Source: Arthrobacter stackebrandtii | GTDB taxonomy: Bacteria > Actinomycetota > Actinomycetes > Actinomycetales > Micrococcaceae | Assembly (NCBI RefSeq): GCF_017876675.1 | Contig: NZ_JAGIOI010000001.1 | Span: 3,844,001-3,908,000 of the forward strand | Length of the DNA: 64,000 bases | Direction of reading: 5' to 3' | Part shown: positions 56,029-64,000 of the stretch, in pieces | Numbering within the stretch: position 1 is the first letter of the stretch | How the letters are laid out: every line of letters begins with the position of its first letter | The notes under the pieces: generated by a model | The model's database searches: none | What the model was told of the DNA's origin: nothing | The model's input: the letters and a program-made list of their open reading frames with translations, nothing else | Made by a program: the position numbers and the translations under genes

Positions 56029-58101
56029 CTACTTTTTGGAGGCAGCCTTCGCCTGGGCGATGAGCACCTTCTCGTCGACCGGTGCATCGGAGCTGGCGCG
56101 CAGGGCACGGTAGTACTCGCGGGCCTCGTCCTGCCGCTCGCGCTCAATGCCGGAGGCAATGGGGGCGCGGAGGTGCTCGGGACCGTAGCCAAACGCATCA
56201 ACGAGGTCCAGCGCGTGGGGGCGCAGTTTGGCCAGGACTCGGTTGATGTAGGGGGACAGGGTGCGGGCGCGCTGCATGGAGATGCGGCCGTTCATGAGGT
56301 ACCAGTCGAGGTGCTTCTCAATCAGGCCCAAGCCGAACAGGTCGCGCAGGCGGGTCAGCACGCGCTTGGTGCCCGCGTCGTCAACGCGGCCCAGGGCGGC
56401 CGTGAACGCTTCCCACTGCAGCAGTTCGGCGTGTGCACGGGCAGCCTCGATCAGGTCATTCTGGTTGTCATTGAAGATCGCGGCGCCCTTGTCCTTGGGC
56501 ATCTTTGCCGCCTCCTTCAGGGCACCGGCCACGTCCGCCACCATGGTCTGGACGCGCTCGGTCAGCATCTGGCGCTGGGTGTCCTCATCCTTCAGTGCCC
56601 TGGCGGACTTCTGGGCGGATCCGGTATCGGTGACAAACTGTGCAACCTGGCGCAGGCCGGTCTTGTTCAGGGTCAGGTCGGCGGCCTGGCCGGCCACAAA
56701 GCGGGCCAGCACGCCGAAGTCCAGGTTGCGGAGTTCCTTGCTGTAGTCGGCCAGCAGGCGCTTGGCCACGAGCTGGAGGAGCACGGTGTTGTCGCCCTCG
56801 AAAGTTGCGTAGATGTCCAGGTCCGCGCGCAGCGAAGTGAAGCGGTTGCCCACCATGAAGCCGGCGCCGCCGCACGCTTCGCGGCATTCCTGCAGCGTGT
56901 CCAGTGCGTGCCAGGTCGTGACCGACTTCAGCGCCGCGGCCAGGGTTTCCAGGTCCTGCCGGTCCTCGTCGGTGTCATGCGCACCCGAGAAGACGTCGTC
57001 AAACTTTACGAGCAGTTCCTCATGCGCAAAGGCGGCGGCATACGTGGTGGCCAGCAGCGGCAGCAGGCGGCGCTGGTGGCGCTGGTAGTCCAGCAGCACC
57101 ACTTCCTCCGTATCCGAGGCGGCATTGAACTGGCGGCGCTCCGTGGCGTACTGGATGGCGATCTTCAAGGCCACTTTGGATGCTGCCACCGCTGCACCGT
57201 TGAGCGAGACGCGCCCCTGTACCAGGGTGCCGAGCATGGTGAAGAAGCGGCGGCCGGGGCTCGCGATGGGGGAGCTGTAGCTGCCGTCGACCGCCACATC
57301 GCCGTAGCGGTTCAGAAGGTTGGTGCGGGGGATGCGCACATTGTGGAAGGCCAGGCGGCCGTTGTCGATGCCGTTCAGGCCACCCTTGATGCCGTCATCC
57401 AGTCCTTCGATTCCGGGCAGGAACTCCATGGTTTCCGGGTTGCGCAGGTCAACATAGAACGCGTGGACGCCGTGGTTGACGCCCTTGGTGATGAGCTGGG
57501 CAAAGACCACGGCGGCAACACCGTGCACGGCGGCATTGCCGAGGAACTCCTTCCACGCGGCCCGGAACGGGGTGTTGATAACGAACTCCTGCGTTTCGGC
57601 GTCATAAGTGGCGGTGGTGCCGATTGAGGCGACGTCGGAGCCGTGCCCGATTTCCGTCATGGCGAACGCGCCCGGGATGGACAGGTCCATGATGCCCGGC
57701 AGCCACTTGTCCTGGTGCTCCTCGTTGCCCAGGTGCAGCACGGCGGAGCCGAACAGGCCCCACTGCACGCCGCCCTTGATCTGCAGGGACGGGTCGGCGA
57801 TGACCAGCTCCTCAAAGCCGGCAACATTGCCGCCGTGGTCGTTGGTGCCGCCCAGGCGTTCGGGGAAGGCGCGGTGCACGCCGTTTGCCTCAACGAGGAT
57901 GCCGAGCTGCTGGAGGACACGCTCACGGTGCTCCACGTGGCCCAGGCCTTCGACCTTGTGCAGCTCCGGCCGCCCGGCCAGTTTGCGGGCGGCCAGGCGC
58001 ACCTCGGCCCAGCGGCCAAGCAGCAGCTCACCGAGCTGGGCAGTGTCGACGCCGGCGTCGCTGCCGGCCACGGACGAAACAGGGGTCATTGTGTTGGTCA
58101 T
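56029..58101 (-). CDS. Acyl-CoA oxidase/dehydrogenase
   Basis: The 690-residue flavoprotein is of acyl-CoA oxidase length. It should introduce the trans-2 double bond in acyl-CoA. The segment GAFAMTEIGHGSDVASIGTTATYD, typical of acyl-CoA oxidases, and the Arg-rich ATERRQFNAASDTEEVVLLDYQ are seen; ECREACGGAGFMVGNRF and DIYATFEGDNTVLLQ are also family marks. AAGGA precedes the ATG at 58101. Whether it passes electrons to oxygen or to ETF cannot be told. It is co-oriented with the TetR gene upstream. Confidence 0.88.
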   Translation of the reverse strand: MTNTMTPVSSVAGSDAGVDTAQLGELLLGRWAEVRLAARKLAGRPELHKVEGLGHVEHRERVLQQLGILVEANGVHRAFPERLGGTNDHGGNVAGFEELVIADPSLQIKGGVQWGLFGSAVLHLGNEEHQDKWLPGIMDLSIPGAFAMTEIGHGSDVASIGTTATYDAETQEFVINTPFRAAWKEFLGNAAVHGVAAVVFAQLITKGVNHGVHAFYVDLRNPETMEFLPGIEGLDDGIKGGLNGIDNGRLAFHNVRIPRTNLLNRYGDVAVDGSYSSPIASPGRRFFTMLGTLVQGRVSLNGAAVAASKVALKIAIQYATERRQFNAASDTEEVVLLDYQRHQRRLLPLLATTYAAAFAHEELLVKFDDVFSGAHDTDEDRQDLETLAAALKSVTTWHALDTLQECREACGGAGFMVGNRFTSLRADLDIYATFEGDNTVLLQLVAKRLLADYSKELRNLDFGVLARFVAGQAADLTLNKTGLRQVAQFVTDTGSAQKSARALKDEDTQRQMLTERVQTMVADVAGALKEAAKMPKDKGAAIFNDNQNDLIEAARAHAELLQWEAFTAALGRVDDAGTKRVLTRLRDLFGLGLIEKHLDWYLMNGRISMQRARTLSPYINRVLAKLRPHALDLVDAFGYGPEHLRAPIASGIERERQDEAREYYRALRASSDAPVDEKVLIAQAKAASKK

Positions 58102-58110
58102 GATTATCCT

Positions 58111-58141
58111 TCTGTTGCGAAATTTGAATCTGTTGCGAAAT
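58111..58141. repeat. Direct repeat before the acyl-CoA oxidase gene
   Basis: TCTGTTGCGAAAT occurs at 58111-58123 and again at 58129-58141 (period 18), directly upstream of the acyl-CoA oxidase ribosome site. It could be a regulator site or a small duplication. Confidence 0.5.
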
Positions 58142-58186
58142 CTTGGTCTTGCCATTGCTGAAACGCCGGTGGTGCCGGAACTGCGG

Positions 58187-58915
58187 TTACTGCTCGGGAC
58201 CGGGTGCGCCGCCCGCGGCCACCAGCCTGCCCACGCCGTCGAACAGCCATGCAGCGATCTGCTCGGCCATGGCCTGGGAATGCGGCTTTGCCGGATTCTC
58301 CGGCGTCTGCAACCACAGTTCCCCGGCCGTGCGCACCATGCCGATTGCCGCCGTCGGCCAATAGTCCAGCAGTGCCGACTCCGGCGCGCCCAGCAGGTGC
58401 CGCAGCGGGTCGGTGATCATTTGGGTCACGGAATCGAAGAACCCGATGAGTTCCCCGGATGTGCGGGCGTCGCCTTCCGTGGGCGTCGTCGCGAAGAAGT
58501 AGACGTTGGGTGAGGTCTGCGCCATCTGCAGGTACGCGGCCACCATGGCCGTCACTCCGGCGCGCGGGTCCGTGGCGCCCTGTCGTGCAGCCGCGATGGT
58601 GTCCTGCATTTGCCGGATCACGACGGCGCCCACCGCCTGCCGCAGTCCCGACTTGTCGCCGAAGTACCGGTAGAAGACGGACTTGGAGGTTCCCGCGGTG
58701 ACTGCGATGTCCTCCATGGAGGCTTCCGGGCCGAGGCGGTGGATGGCGCGCCGGGTGGCCTTGATCAAGGCGCGACGGCGTTCCTCGCGGTGCGTTTCCC
58801 ACCTCGCCGAACGCCCGTCAACAGCGGGGAGGGAGGTGGCTTGCGCAAGGGGGTTGCCCCGAGGCTGGTCCTGGATGGTTGGCGGTTGGCTTGGCCCGCG
58901 CCCTGGCGTGTTCAC
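58187..58915 (-). CDS. TetR/AcrR-family regulator of the fatty-acid locus
   Basis: This 242-residue regulator has an N-terminal TetR helix-turn-helix (SMEDIAVTAGTSKSVFYRYFGDKSGLRQAV) after an extension of about 45 residues, and an all-helical ligand-binding domain. The GTG at 58915 touches the 31-base palindrome listed separately. It lies between the acyl-CoA oxidase gene and the divergent thiolase-FabG-MaoC genes and should be an acyl-CoA-responsive repressor of both, by analogy; the ligand is unknown. Confidence 0.9.
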   Translation of the reverse strand: MNTPGRGPSQPPTIQDQPRGNPLAQATSLPAVDGRSARWETHREERRRALIKATRRAIHRLGPEASMEDIAVTAGTSKSVFYRYFGDKSGLRQAVGAVVIRQMQDTIAAARQGATDPRAGVTAMVAAYLQMAQTSPNVYFFATTPTEGDARTSGELIGFFDSVTQMITDPLRHLLGAPESALLDYWPTAAIGMVRTAGELWLQTPENPAKPHSQAMAEQIAAWLFDGVGRLVAAGGAPGPEQ

Positions 58916-58946
58916 GATACTCAGCGTATCAGGTACGCTGAGTATC
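58916..58946. promoter_or_regulatory. Operator: perfect 13-bp inverted repeat
   Basis: GATACTCAGCGTA at 58916-58928 and its exact complement TACGCTGAGTATC at 58934-58946 are separated by TCAGG. The site begins at the base before the TetR start codon and lies 34 bases before the thiolase start. It is the expected target of the TetR protein and would cover both promoters. Confidence 0.85.
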
Positions 58947-58980
58947 AGTTACAAAAGTGATTCCCAGAGGAGAATGCCTT

Positions 58981-60333
58981 ATGACCACGCCCACATCCGC
59001 AGTCCAGGCCACCACGCCTGCACCGTCCGCCAGCCCCGCCCCGCGCAAAGCCGTGGTGGTGGGTGGCAACCGCATCCCCTTCGCCCGTTCGGGCGGCGCC
59101 TACACGCACTCCTCCAACCAGGACATGCTGACCGCCGCACTGGACGGACTTGTTGCCCGCTTTGGCTTGGCCGGCGAGGAAATCGGCGAGGTTGCCGCGG
59201 GCGCTGTCCTGAAGCACTCCCGCGATTTCAACCTGGCCCGGGAGGCTGTGCTGGGCTCTGCGCTTGCCGCCACGACACCGGCCTACGACCTCCAGCAGGC
59301 GTGCGCCACCGGCATGGAAGCCGTAATCGGGCTGTCCAACAAGATCAAGCTGGGCCAGATCGACTCCGCCATTGCCGGCGGCGTCGACTCCGCCTCGGAC
59401 GCCCCCATCGCCGTCAGCGAGGGCCTGCGCACCATCCTGCTGGACCTCAGCCGTGCCAAGACTGCAGGGCAGAAGGCGAAGATCATTTCGCGCATCCGCC
59501 CCAAGGACCTCACGCCCAACGCACCCACCACGGGCGAACCGCGTACCGGCCTGTCCATGGGCGAGCACCAGGCATTGACCACAGCGCAGTGGAACATCAC
59601 CCGCGAGGCCCAGGACGAACTGGCCCTGGCCAGCCACAAGAATCTTGCCGCCGCCTATGACCGGCATTTCTTTGACGACCTGATCACGCCGTTCCGGGGC
59701 CTCAGCCGCGACTCCAACCTTCGTGCGGACTCGTCCATGGAGAAGCTGGCCAAGCTCAAGCCCGCCTTCGGCAAGTCCCTCGGCGAGGGCGCGACCATGA
59801 CGGCCGGCAACTCCACCCCGCTGACCGACGGCGCTTCCACCGTCCTGCTGGCCTCGGAAGAATGGGCCACGGCCCGCGACCTTCCGATCCTTGCCGATGT
59901 GGTGGACGGAGAAGCCGCCGCCGTCGACTTTGTCCACGGCAAGGACGGGCTGCTCATGGCTCCCGCGTTCGCAGTTCCCCGCCTGCTGGCCCGCAACGGC
60001 CTGACGCTGGATGACATTGACTACTTTGAAATCCACGAGGCCTTCGCCGGCACCGTGCTGAGCACCCTCGCCGCCTGGGAGGACGAGGAATTCGGCAAAA
60101 CCCGCCTGGGACTGGACGGGGCGTTCGGCACGGTCGACCGCAGCAGGCTCAACGTCAACGGCTCCTCCCTTGCAGCCGGGCACCCCTTCGCAGCAACCGG
60201 CGGACGGCTCGTGGCCACCCTCGCCAAGATGCTGCACGAACGCGGCACTGTCGACGGCCGCCCGGCGCGCGGGCTGATCTCCGTCTGCGCCGCCGGCGGC
60301 CAGGGCGTCGTCGCCATCCTGGAAGCACGGTGA
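58981..60333 (+). CDS. fadA: Acetyl-CoA C-acyltransferase (thiolase)
   Basis: The 450-residue thiolase should cleave 3-oxoacyl-CoA in the last step of beta-oxidation. Nucleophile Cys in LQQACATGMEAV, His in NGSSLAAGHPFAATGGRL and the second Cys in GLISVCAAGGQGVVAI are all present. GAGGAG precedes the ATG at 58981; the ATG at 58957 has no site. Its stop overlaps the next gene (GTGA). The gene starts the operon controlled by the palindrome. Confidence 0.92.
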   Translation: MTTPTSAVQATTPAPSASPAPRKAVVVGGNRIPFARSGGAYTHSSNQDMLTAALDGLVARFGLAGEEIGEVAAGAVLKHSRDFNLAREAVLGSALAATTPAYDLQQACATGMEAVIGLSNKIKLGQIDSAIAGGVDSASDAPIAVSEGLRTILLDLSRAKTAGQKAKIISRIRPKDLTPNAPTTGEPRTGLSMGEHQALTTAQWNITREAQDELALASHKNLAAAYDRHFFDDLITPFRGLSRDSNLRADSSMEKLAKLKPAFGKSLGEGATMTAGNSTPLTDGASTVLLASEEWATARDLPILADVVDGEAAAVDFVHGKDGLLMAPAFAVPRLLARNGLTLDDIDYFEIHEAFAGTVLSTLAAWEDEEFGKTRLGLDGAFGTVDRSRLNVNGSSLAAGHPFAATGGRLVATLAKMLHERGTVDGRPARGLISVCAAGGQGVVAILEAR

Positions 60334-61715
60334 CACCCGTGAGCCAGACCAACAAGGCCTCCGCCATCCGCGACAAGTCAGACAAGTACACCGAATTCGT
60401 CAGCCGCGGTTTCGGGCGCGACCTGGCCAAGCGGCTGGGCCTGCCGCAGCCGGCCGTGCTGCGCCGCTACAGCCCCAACGCTCCGCTGGTGGAGGGCCCC
60501 ATCCTGGTGGTGGGCCAGGGCGCCGGGGCCGACGGCGTTGCCCGGGTGCTGCTTGATTGGCACCAGGACGTGCGGCGCCATGCAACACCCAAGGAGAAGC
60601 TGGGTGCCATTGTTGTGGTGCTGGACGCCCTGGAGCACCCCGAACAGCTTTCGGATCCAATGCTGACCATCGGTGCAGCGCTGCGCGACCTCAACAGGAA
60701 CGCGCGCATCGTAAGCATCTCCCGGCCAGCCCTGGACAGTGACGCCCCCGCCCTGGCCGCAGCCCGCAACGGCGTGGACGGCATCATCCGTTCCGTGGCC
60801 AAGGAGCTGCGTGCCGGGGCCACGGCCAACGGCGTGCTGCTGGCCAACGGCATCGCAGCGGATGCGCCCAGTGCCATGTCCGCACTGCGCTTCTTCCTCT
60901 CCGGGCGGTCGGCATTCGTGGACGGCCAGTTCCTGACCGCCTCCGCGGACGGTGCAGCCACTGGCACGGACTGGGCCAGGCCGCTGGACGGCAGCGTCGC
61001 CGTGGTCACGGGCGCAGCCCGCGGCATCGGTGCCGCAATCGCCCGCACCCTGGCACGCGACGGCGCCACGGTCATCGCCGTGGACGTCCCGGCAGCGGGC
61101 GACCACCTGGCCGCCGTCGCCAATTCCATCCGCGGCACCGCACTGCAGCTTGATGTCACGGCACCGGATGCCGGCGCGCGCATCCTGGAGCATGCCATCA
61201 GCCGCCATGGCCGCCTGGACATCGTGGTGCACAACGCCGGCATCACCCGGGACAAGCTGCTGGCCAACATGGACGCGGCCCGGTGGGATTCAGTCATTGC
61301 CGTCAACATCGCCTCGCAGCTGCGCATGAACGAGGCCTTCCTGGCCAGCAGCAGCTTTGCCGGGAACGCGCGCATCATCAGCGTCTCCTCCACCAGCGGC
61401 ATCGCCGGCAACCGCGGGCAAAGCAACTATGCCGCGTCCAAGGCTGGGGTCATCGGCATGGTCCGCTCCACCGCGAAGCTGATGGCGGAGCGCGGCGGCA
61501 CGGTCAACGCCGTCGCACCCGGGTTCATCGAAACCGACATGACGGCCAAGATCCCCTTCGCCACCCGCGAGGTGGCGCGCCGGCTCAACAGCCTGCAGCA
61601 GGGAGGGCGGCCCGGCGACGTGGCCGAGGCCATCGCCTACTTTGCCCAGCCCGCCGCGGCCGGCGTTACGGCAAATGTGCTGCGGGTGTGCGGCCAGAAC
61701 CTGGTGGGACAGTGA
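60330..61715 (+). CDS. Long FabG-type 3-hydroxyacyl dehydrogenase (HMW FabG)
   Basis: The 461-residue protein has a degenerate N-terminal Rossmann region of about 210 residues and a complete C-terminal short-chain dehydrogenase with TGAARGIGAAIA, VHNAGITRDKLL and the active-site Ser-Tyr-Lys in [22 protein letters not shown]. High-molecular-weight FabG proteins such as mycobacterial FabG4 use CoA substrates and NAD. It sits between thiolase and MaoC, so the likely step is 3-hydroxyacyl-CoA oxidation. GTG start, overlapped with the thiolase stop. Confidence 0.9.
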   Translation: MTPVSQTNKASAIRDKSDKYTEFVSRGFGRDLAKRLGLPQPAVLRRYSPNAPLVEGPILVVGQGAGADGVARVLLDWHQDVRRHATPKEKLGAIVVVLDALEHPEQLSDPMLTIGAALRDLNRNARIVSISRPALDSDAPALAAARNGVDGIIRSVAKELRAGATANGVLLANGIAADAPSAMSALRFFLSGRSAFVDGQFLTASADGAATGTDWARPLDGSVAVVTGAARGIGAAIARTLARDGATVIAVDVPAAGDHLAAVANSIRGTALQLDVTAPDAGARILEHAISRHGRLDIVVHNAGITRDKLLANMDAARWDSVIAVNIASQLRMNEAFLASSSFAGNARIISVSSTSGIAGNRGQSNYAASKAGVIGMVRSTAKLMAERGGTVNAVAPGFIETDMTAKIPFATREVARRLNSLQQGGRPGDVAEAIAYFAQPAAAGVTANVLRVCGQNLVGQ

Positions 61716-62617
61716 TGGCCGAGACCGTGCTGAGCGAGATGCCCTCGCTGTCCAAGCTGTACGTCAACGCGGCCGCGACTGCCGCCAAGAGCAGCCTGCT
61801 GCGCACCGCCCCGGTCGTGGCCCTGCCTGCGACAGCCGTGGAGGTGCGCGGCGTCCGGCCTGACCTGGCCAAGGTCACAGAGTTTGCACACCTCATGGGC
61901 GAGCCGGCCCGCGACGTGCTGCCCTCGGGCTACCTGCACGCCTTCGCGTTCCCAGTTGCCATGAGCGTCATGGTGGCGGAGGACTTTCCGCTGCCGCTGC
62001 TGGGCATGATCCACCTGCGCAACCAGGTGGAACACCTCGCCCCCGTGCATTTCGACGACGAGCTCTCCGTCCGCGCCTGGGCCCGGGACCTCACCGGGCA
62101 CCGCAGCGGCACGCAGGTTCAGATCGTGGCGGAGGTGCTTAGCGGCGACGGCACCGCGCTGCTGTGGCGTGGGGTGTCCACCTACCTGGCGAAGGGCGTG
62201 TTCCTGCCAGGCCTGGACAAGCCGTCAGAGCCTGCGGTGCGGGTGGACTTTGTGCCACCGGCGCCCACGGCGCAGTGGCGCCTGGGCGTCGATACCGGGC
62301 GGGCCTATGCGGCGGTGTCCGGCGACTTCAACCCCATCCACCTCAGCGTCCTGAGCGCCAAGGTGCTGGGCATGCGCCGGTCCATCGCCCACGGCATGTA
62401 CGCCGCCGCCCGGGTGCTGGCCACGGTTCCGCTGGCCAAGCCGCCGGCGTACAGCTGGGACATCGCCTTTGACTCGCCCATCTTCCTGCCGGCCACCGTA
62501 TCGCTCGAGGTGGTTGACCGCAGGGCTGACGACGGCGCCTGGCTGGGCTCGGAGTTCACCGCCTGGAATGCGCACAGTTCCCGGAGGTTCTTCAGCGGAT
62601 CCGTGACCGCCTCCTGA
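61715..62617 (+). CDS. MaoC-family enoyl-CoA hydratase
   Basis: The 300-residue protein has two hot-dog halves. The hydratase motif is in the second: SGDFNPIHLSVLSAKVLGMRRSIAHGMY, with the Asp and His of R-specific enoyl-CoA hydratases. It should add water to trans-2-enoyl-CoA. Its ATG overlaps the previous stop (TGATG). With the oxidase, FabG-type dehydrogenase and thiolase it completes a beta-oxidation cycle of R-stereochemistry type. Confidence 0.88.
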   Translation: MAETVLSEMPSLSKLYVNAAATAAKSSLLRTAPVVALPATAVEVRGVRPDLAKVTEFAHLMGEPARDVLPSGYLHAFAFPVAMSVMVAEDFPLPLLGMIHLRNQVEHLAPVHFDDELSVRAWARDLTGHRSGTQVQIVAEVLSGDGTALLWRGVSTYLAKGVFLPGLDKPSEPAVRVDFVPPAPTAQWRLGVDTGRAYAAVSGDFNPIHLSVLSAKVLGMRRSIAHGMYAAARVLATVPLAKPPAYSWDIAFDSPIFLPATVSLEVVDRRADDGAWLGSEFTAWNAHSSRRFFSGSVTAS

Positions 62618-62625
62618 GCATTTGG

Positions 62626-62657
62626 GCCTTCCCTCTGGCACGTGCCGGCGGGAAGGC
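62626..62657. terminator. Bidirectional hairpin after maoC
   Basis: GCCTTCCC (62626-62633) pairs with GGGAAGGC (62650-62657), enclosing further CTGGCACGTGCCGG pairing. It fills the gap between two converging stops. Confidence 0.65.
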
Positions 62658-64000
62658 TCAGTTGTCCATGGAGTCCTCGTAGGGGTAGGCGGAGATGATC
62701 CCCTGGATGCGGTCGACGGCGGCCGGCTCCAGTCCGCTGGGTGCCACCCCGTTCCACGCGCCAACGGCCACATCGCCAAAGTTGTGGCCGTGGCTGGCGG
62801 GGACAGCCTCGCCAACGAACATGTCCACGGCCACTTGCAGGTATGTGAACAGGGGAACCCGGCGCATGGAGTCGCTGACGTCGGGGGCGCGGCCGCCGTC
62901 GGCAGCCGTCCCGTTCAGCCAGTCCGGCTTTTCCCAGATGAGCCGCGGGGACAGCCACGTCACGGCATCGGTGCCATGCTGCAGATACGCCACGCGGCCG
63001 GCGACCCACGGCCCGGCCAGTGCGTCGAAGTCCCCGTTGTTGGAGAGCCAGCGCACGTTGCGCCCCGCCTGGTAAACAGGCTGCCATTCGGGGGAGCCGG
63101 CGTCCCTCGTCTCCTGCAGCGTGCCCCATGGCTGGGAGTTGTTGGGTGCCCCGGAGAACACGGCTCCGTCGACGCTGTCGACAAGGTCCTGCGCGCCGGA
63201 AAAGGCAGACTGCATGCCGGAGGCACCCAGGCTCAGCCCGTAAACCACCAGGTCAGGGCGCTGCGCAGCCGGCATGGAATTGCGTTCCTCGGCGACGGCT
63301 GCGTACAGGGCCTGTGCTGATTCGCGGGGGAGGTCCTGGTGAAACAGGAACGACACCCAACTGGGCTGGTAGGAATACTGCATTGAGACAATGGCGGTGT
63401 CCCCGCCATGCAGGTACTCCAGCGAGTCGACTGCCTGGCGCTCCAGCCAGCCCGAACCCGTGGGTGTGGCCACCATCAGCACGGAGCGGTCAAAGCCGCC
63501 GGTGCGCTTGAGCTCGGCGACCGCCACGGCGGCACGTGCGGCCATGGAATCTTCCTGGCCGGCACCTACATAAACCCGCACGGGTTCCTTGGCCGCCTTG
63601 CCTGTGGCAGCCCCTATGGCGGCGGCAGTGGGCCCGCCCCCGACAAAGGCCCGTCCCTGCATGCCGAGCCTGTCCCAGCTGACGGCTGAATCCGCACCTG
63701 CGGAGCGGTGGGTGGAGGAGGGTTCGGAAATCCCGGCCGGGGTTGTGGCGTTGCGCGCCCCATACACGCGGTCGGTGCCCCACAAGGCTGCGGAAACCAG
63801 CACAGTGGCCGCCAGCGATGCAACCAGCACGCCGGCCAGCACCCCGGCCGGACCCGCGAACCCCGACGGCAGCCCGGCCCGGCCCGAGGCCCGCCGTGCG
63901 GCGGCCGCGGTGCGGTGCAGGCACCACCGCACCCCAAGGGTTGCGGCGGCCGTCAACAGCGCCGCGACAAAAAACCCGGCGAAGTCCGGACCGTCAACGG
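62658..64000 (-). CDS. Membrane-anchored alpha/beta-hydrolase (DUF/Abhydrolase_9), N-terminus missing
   Basis: The frame stays open to the window edge, so the N-terminal membrane part is cut. About 445 residues are seen: one or more membrane spans (AGVLAGVLVASLAATVLVSAALW), then an alpha/beta hydrolase domain with the nucleophile elbow VVYGLSLGASGMQSAF and a C-terminal HNFGDVAVGAWN holding the probable catalytic His. This matches the Abhydrolase_9 family of actinobacterial membrane hydrolases, of unknown substrate. Confidence 0.82.
   Translation of the reverse strand, partial: VDGPDFAGFFVAALLTAAATLGVRWCLHRTAAAARRASGRAGLPSGFAGPAGVLAGVLVASLAATVLVSAALWGTDRVYGARNATTPAGISEPSSTHRSAGADSAVSWDRLGMQGRAFVGGGPTAAAIGAATGKAAKEPVRVYVGAGQEDSMAARAAVAVAELKRTGGFDRSVLMVATPTGSGWLERQAVDSLEYLHGGDTAIVSMQYSYQPSWVSFLFHQDLPRESAQALYAAVAEERNSMPAAQRPDLVVYGLSLGASGMQSAFSGAQDLVDSVDGAVFSGAPNNSQPWGTLQETRDAGSPEWQPVYQAGRNVRWLSNNGDFDALAGPWVAGRVAYLQHGTDAVTWLSPRLIWEKPDWLNGTAADGGRAPDVSDSMRRVPLFTYLQVAVDMFVGEAVPASHGHNFGDVAVGAWNGVAPSGLEPAAVDRIQGIISAYPYEDSMDN

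Overview
The window is high-GC actinobacterial DNA, most likely from the Micrococcaceae (Arthrobacter in the broad sense). The reasons are the GC-rich third codon positions, the many GTG starts and ATGA/GTGA overlaps, and a gene order (yvcK-whiA-gap-pgk-tpiA-secG | pgl-opcA-zwf-(pgi)-tal-tkt | ctaB | ctaA-ABC | sufR-suf) that I recall as also seen in Mycobacterium tuberculosis. The species was not determined. No rRNA, tRNA, CRISPR array, insertion sequence or prophage gene was found.

Layout. 1-6.1 kb (+): the end of yvcK, whiA, sodA, then the lower-glycolysis set gap-pgk-tpiA and secG. 6.3-14.6 kb (-): a six-gene pentose phosphate operon read tkt, tal, pgi, zwf, opcA, pgl. 15-19.5 kb: heme O synthase (ctaB, +) facing heme A synthase (ctaA, -), the latter at the end of an ABC-transporter operon. 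19.6-24.7 kb (+): sufR-sufB-sufD-Rieske-sufC-sufT for Fe-S assembly, without sufS or sufU. 24.9-32.4 kb: a zinc metallopeptidase, an acyl-CoA ligase/thiolase pair that converges on a biotin ECF transporter (bioY-bioM-bioN), and an ABC-F ATPase. 32.4-43.3 kb: aminoacyl-tRNA deacylase, SURF1 cluster, fabG plus an atypical SDR, serB, an ABC ATPase, TSUP exporter, TrmH methyltransferase, BCP peroxiredoxin, ribosomal protein L31 type B, a permuted lipoate ligase and a TDT transporter. 43.3-51.3 kb: pepN, YeiH-type exporter, a zinc-ribbon SDR, and divergent glgC/glgA for ADP-glucose and glycogen or maltose-1-phosphate synthesis.

51.4-56.0 kb is the accessory, decaying part of the window. A 13E12/DUF222-HNH gene is broken by a one-base slip in a homopolymer. 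A lipoprotein gene is broken by a TAG codon. A secreted PKD-like protein follows, then a minisatellite of three 32-bp units and a short orphan frame. 56.0-62.6 kb is a fatty-acid degradation locus: acyl-CoA oxidase/dehydrogenase and a TetR regulator on one strand, and thiolase, long FabG-type dehydrogenase and MaoC hydratase on the other. A perfect 13-bp inverted repeat lies exactly between the divergent arms. The window ends inside a membrane-anchored alpha/beta hydrolase gene.

The points most worth following are: the ligase/thiolase pair beside bioYMN, which resembles the BirA-regulated yhfUTS set of Bacillus and has a thiolase lacking its second catalytic Cys; the fabG-neighbouring SDR with an enoyl-reductase-like Tyr-x6-Lys spacing; a DtxR/IdeR-like box before sufR; a palindromic intergenic element present twice that supplies the upstream gene's stop codon; and the two broken genes at 51-55 kb.
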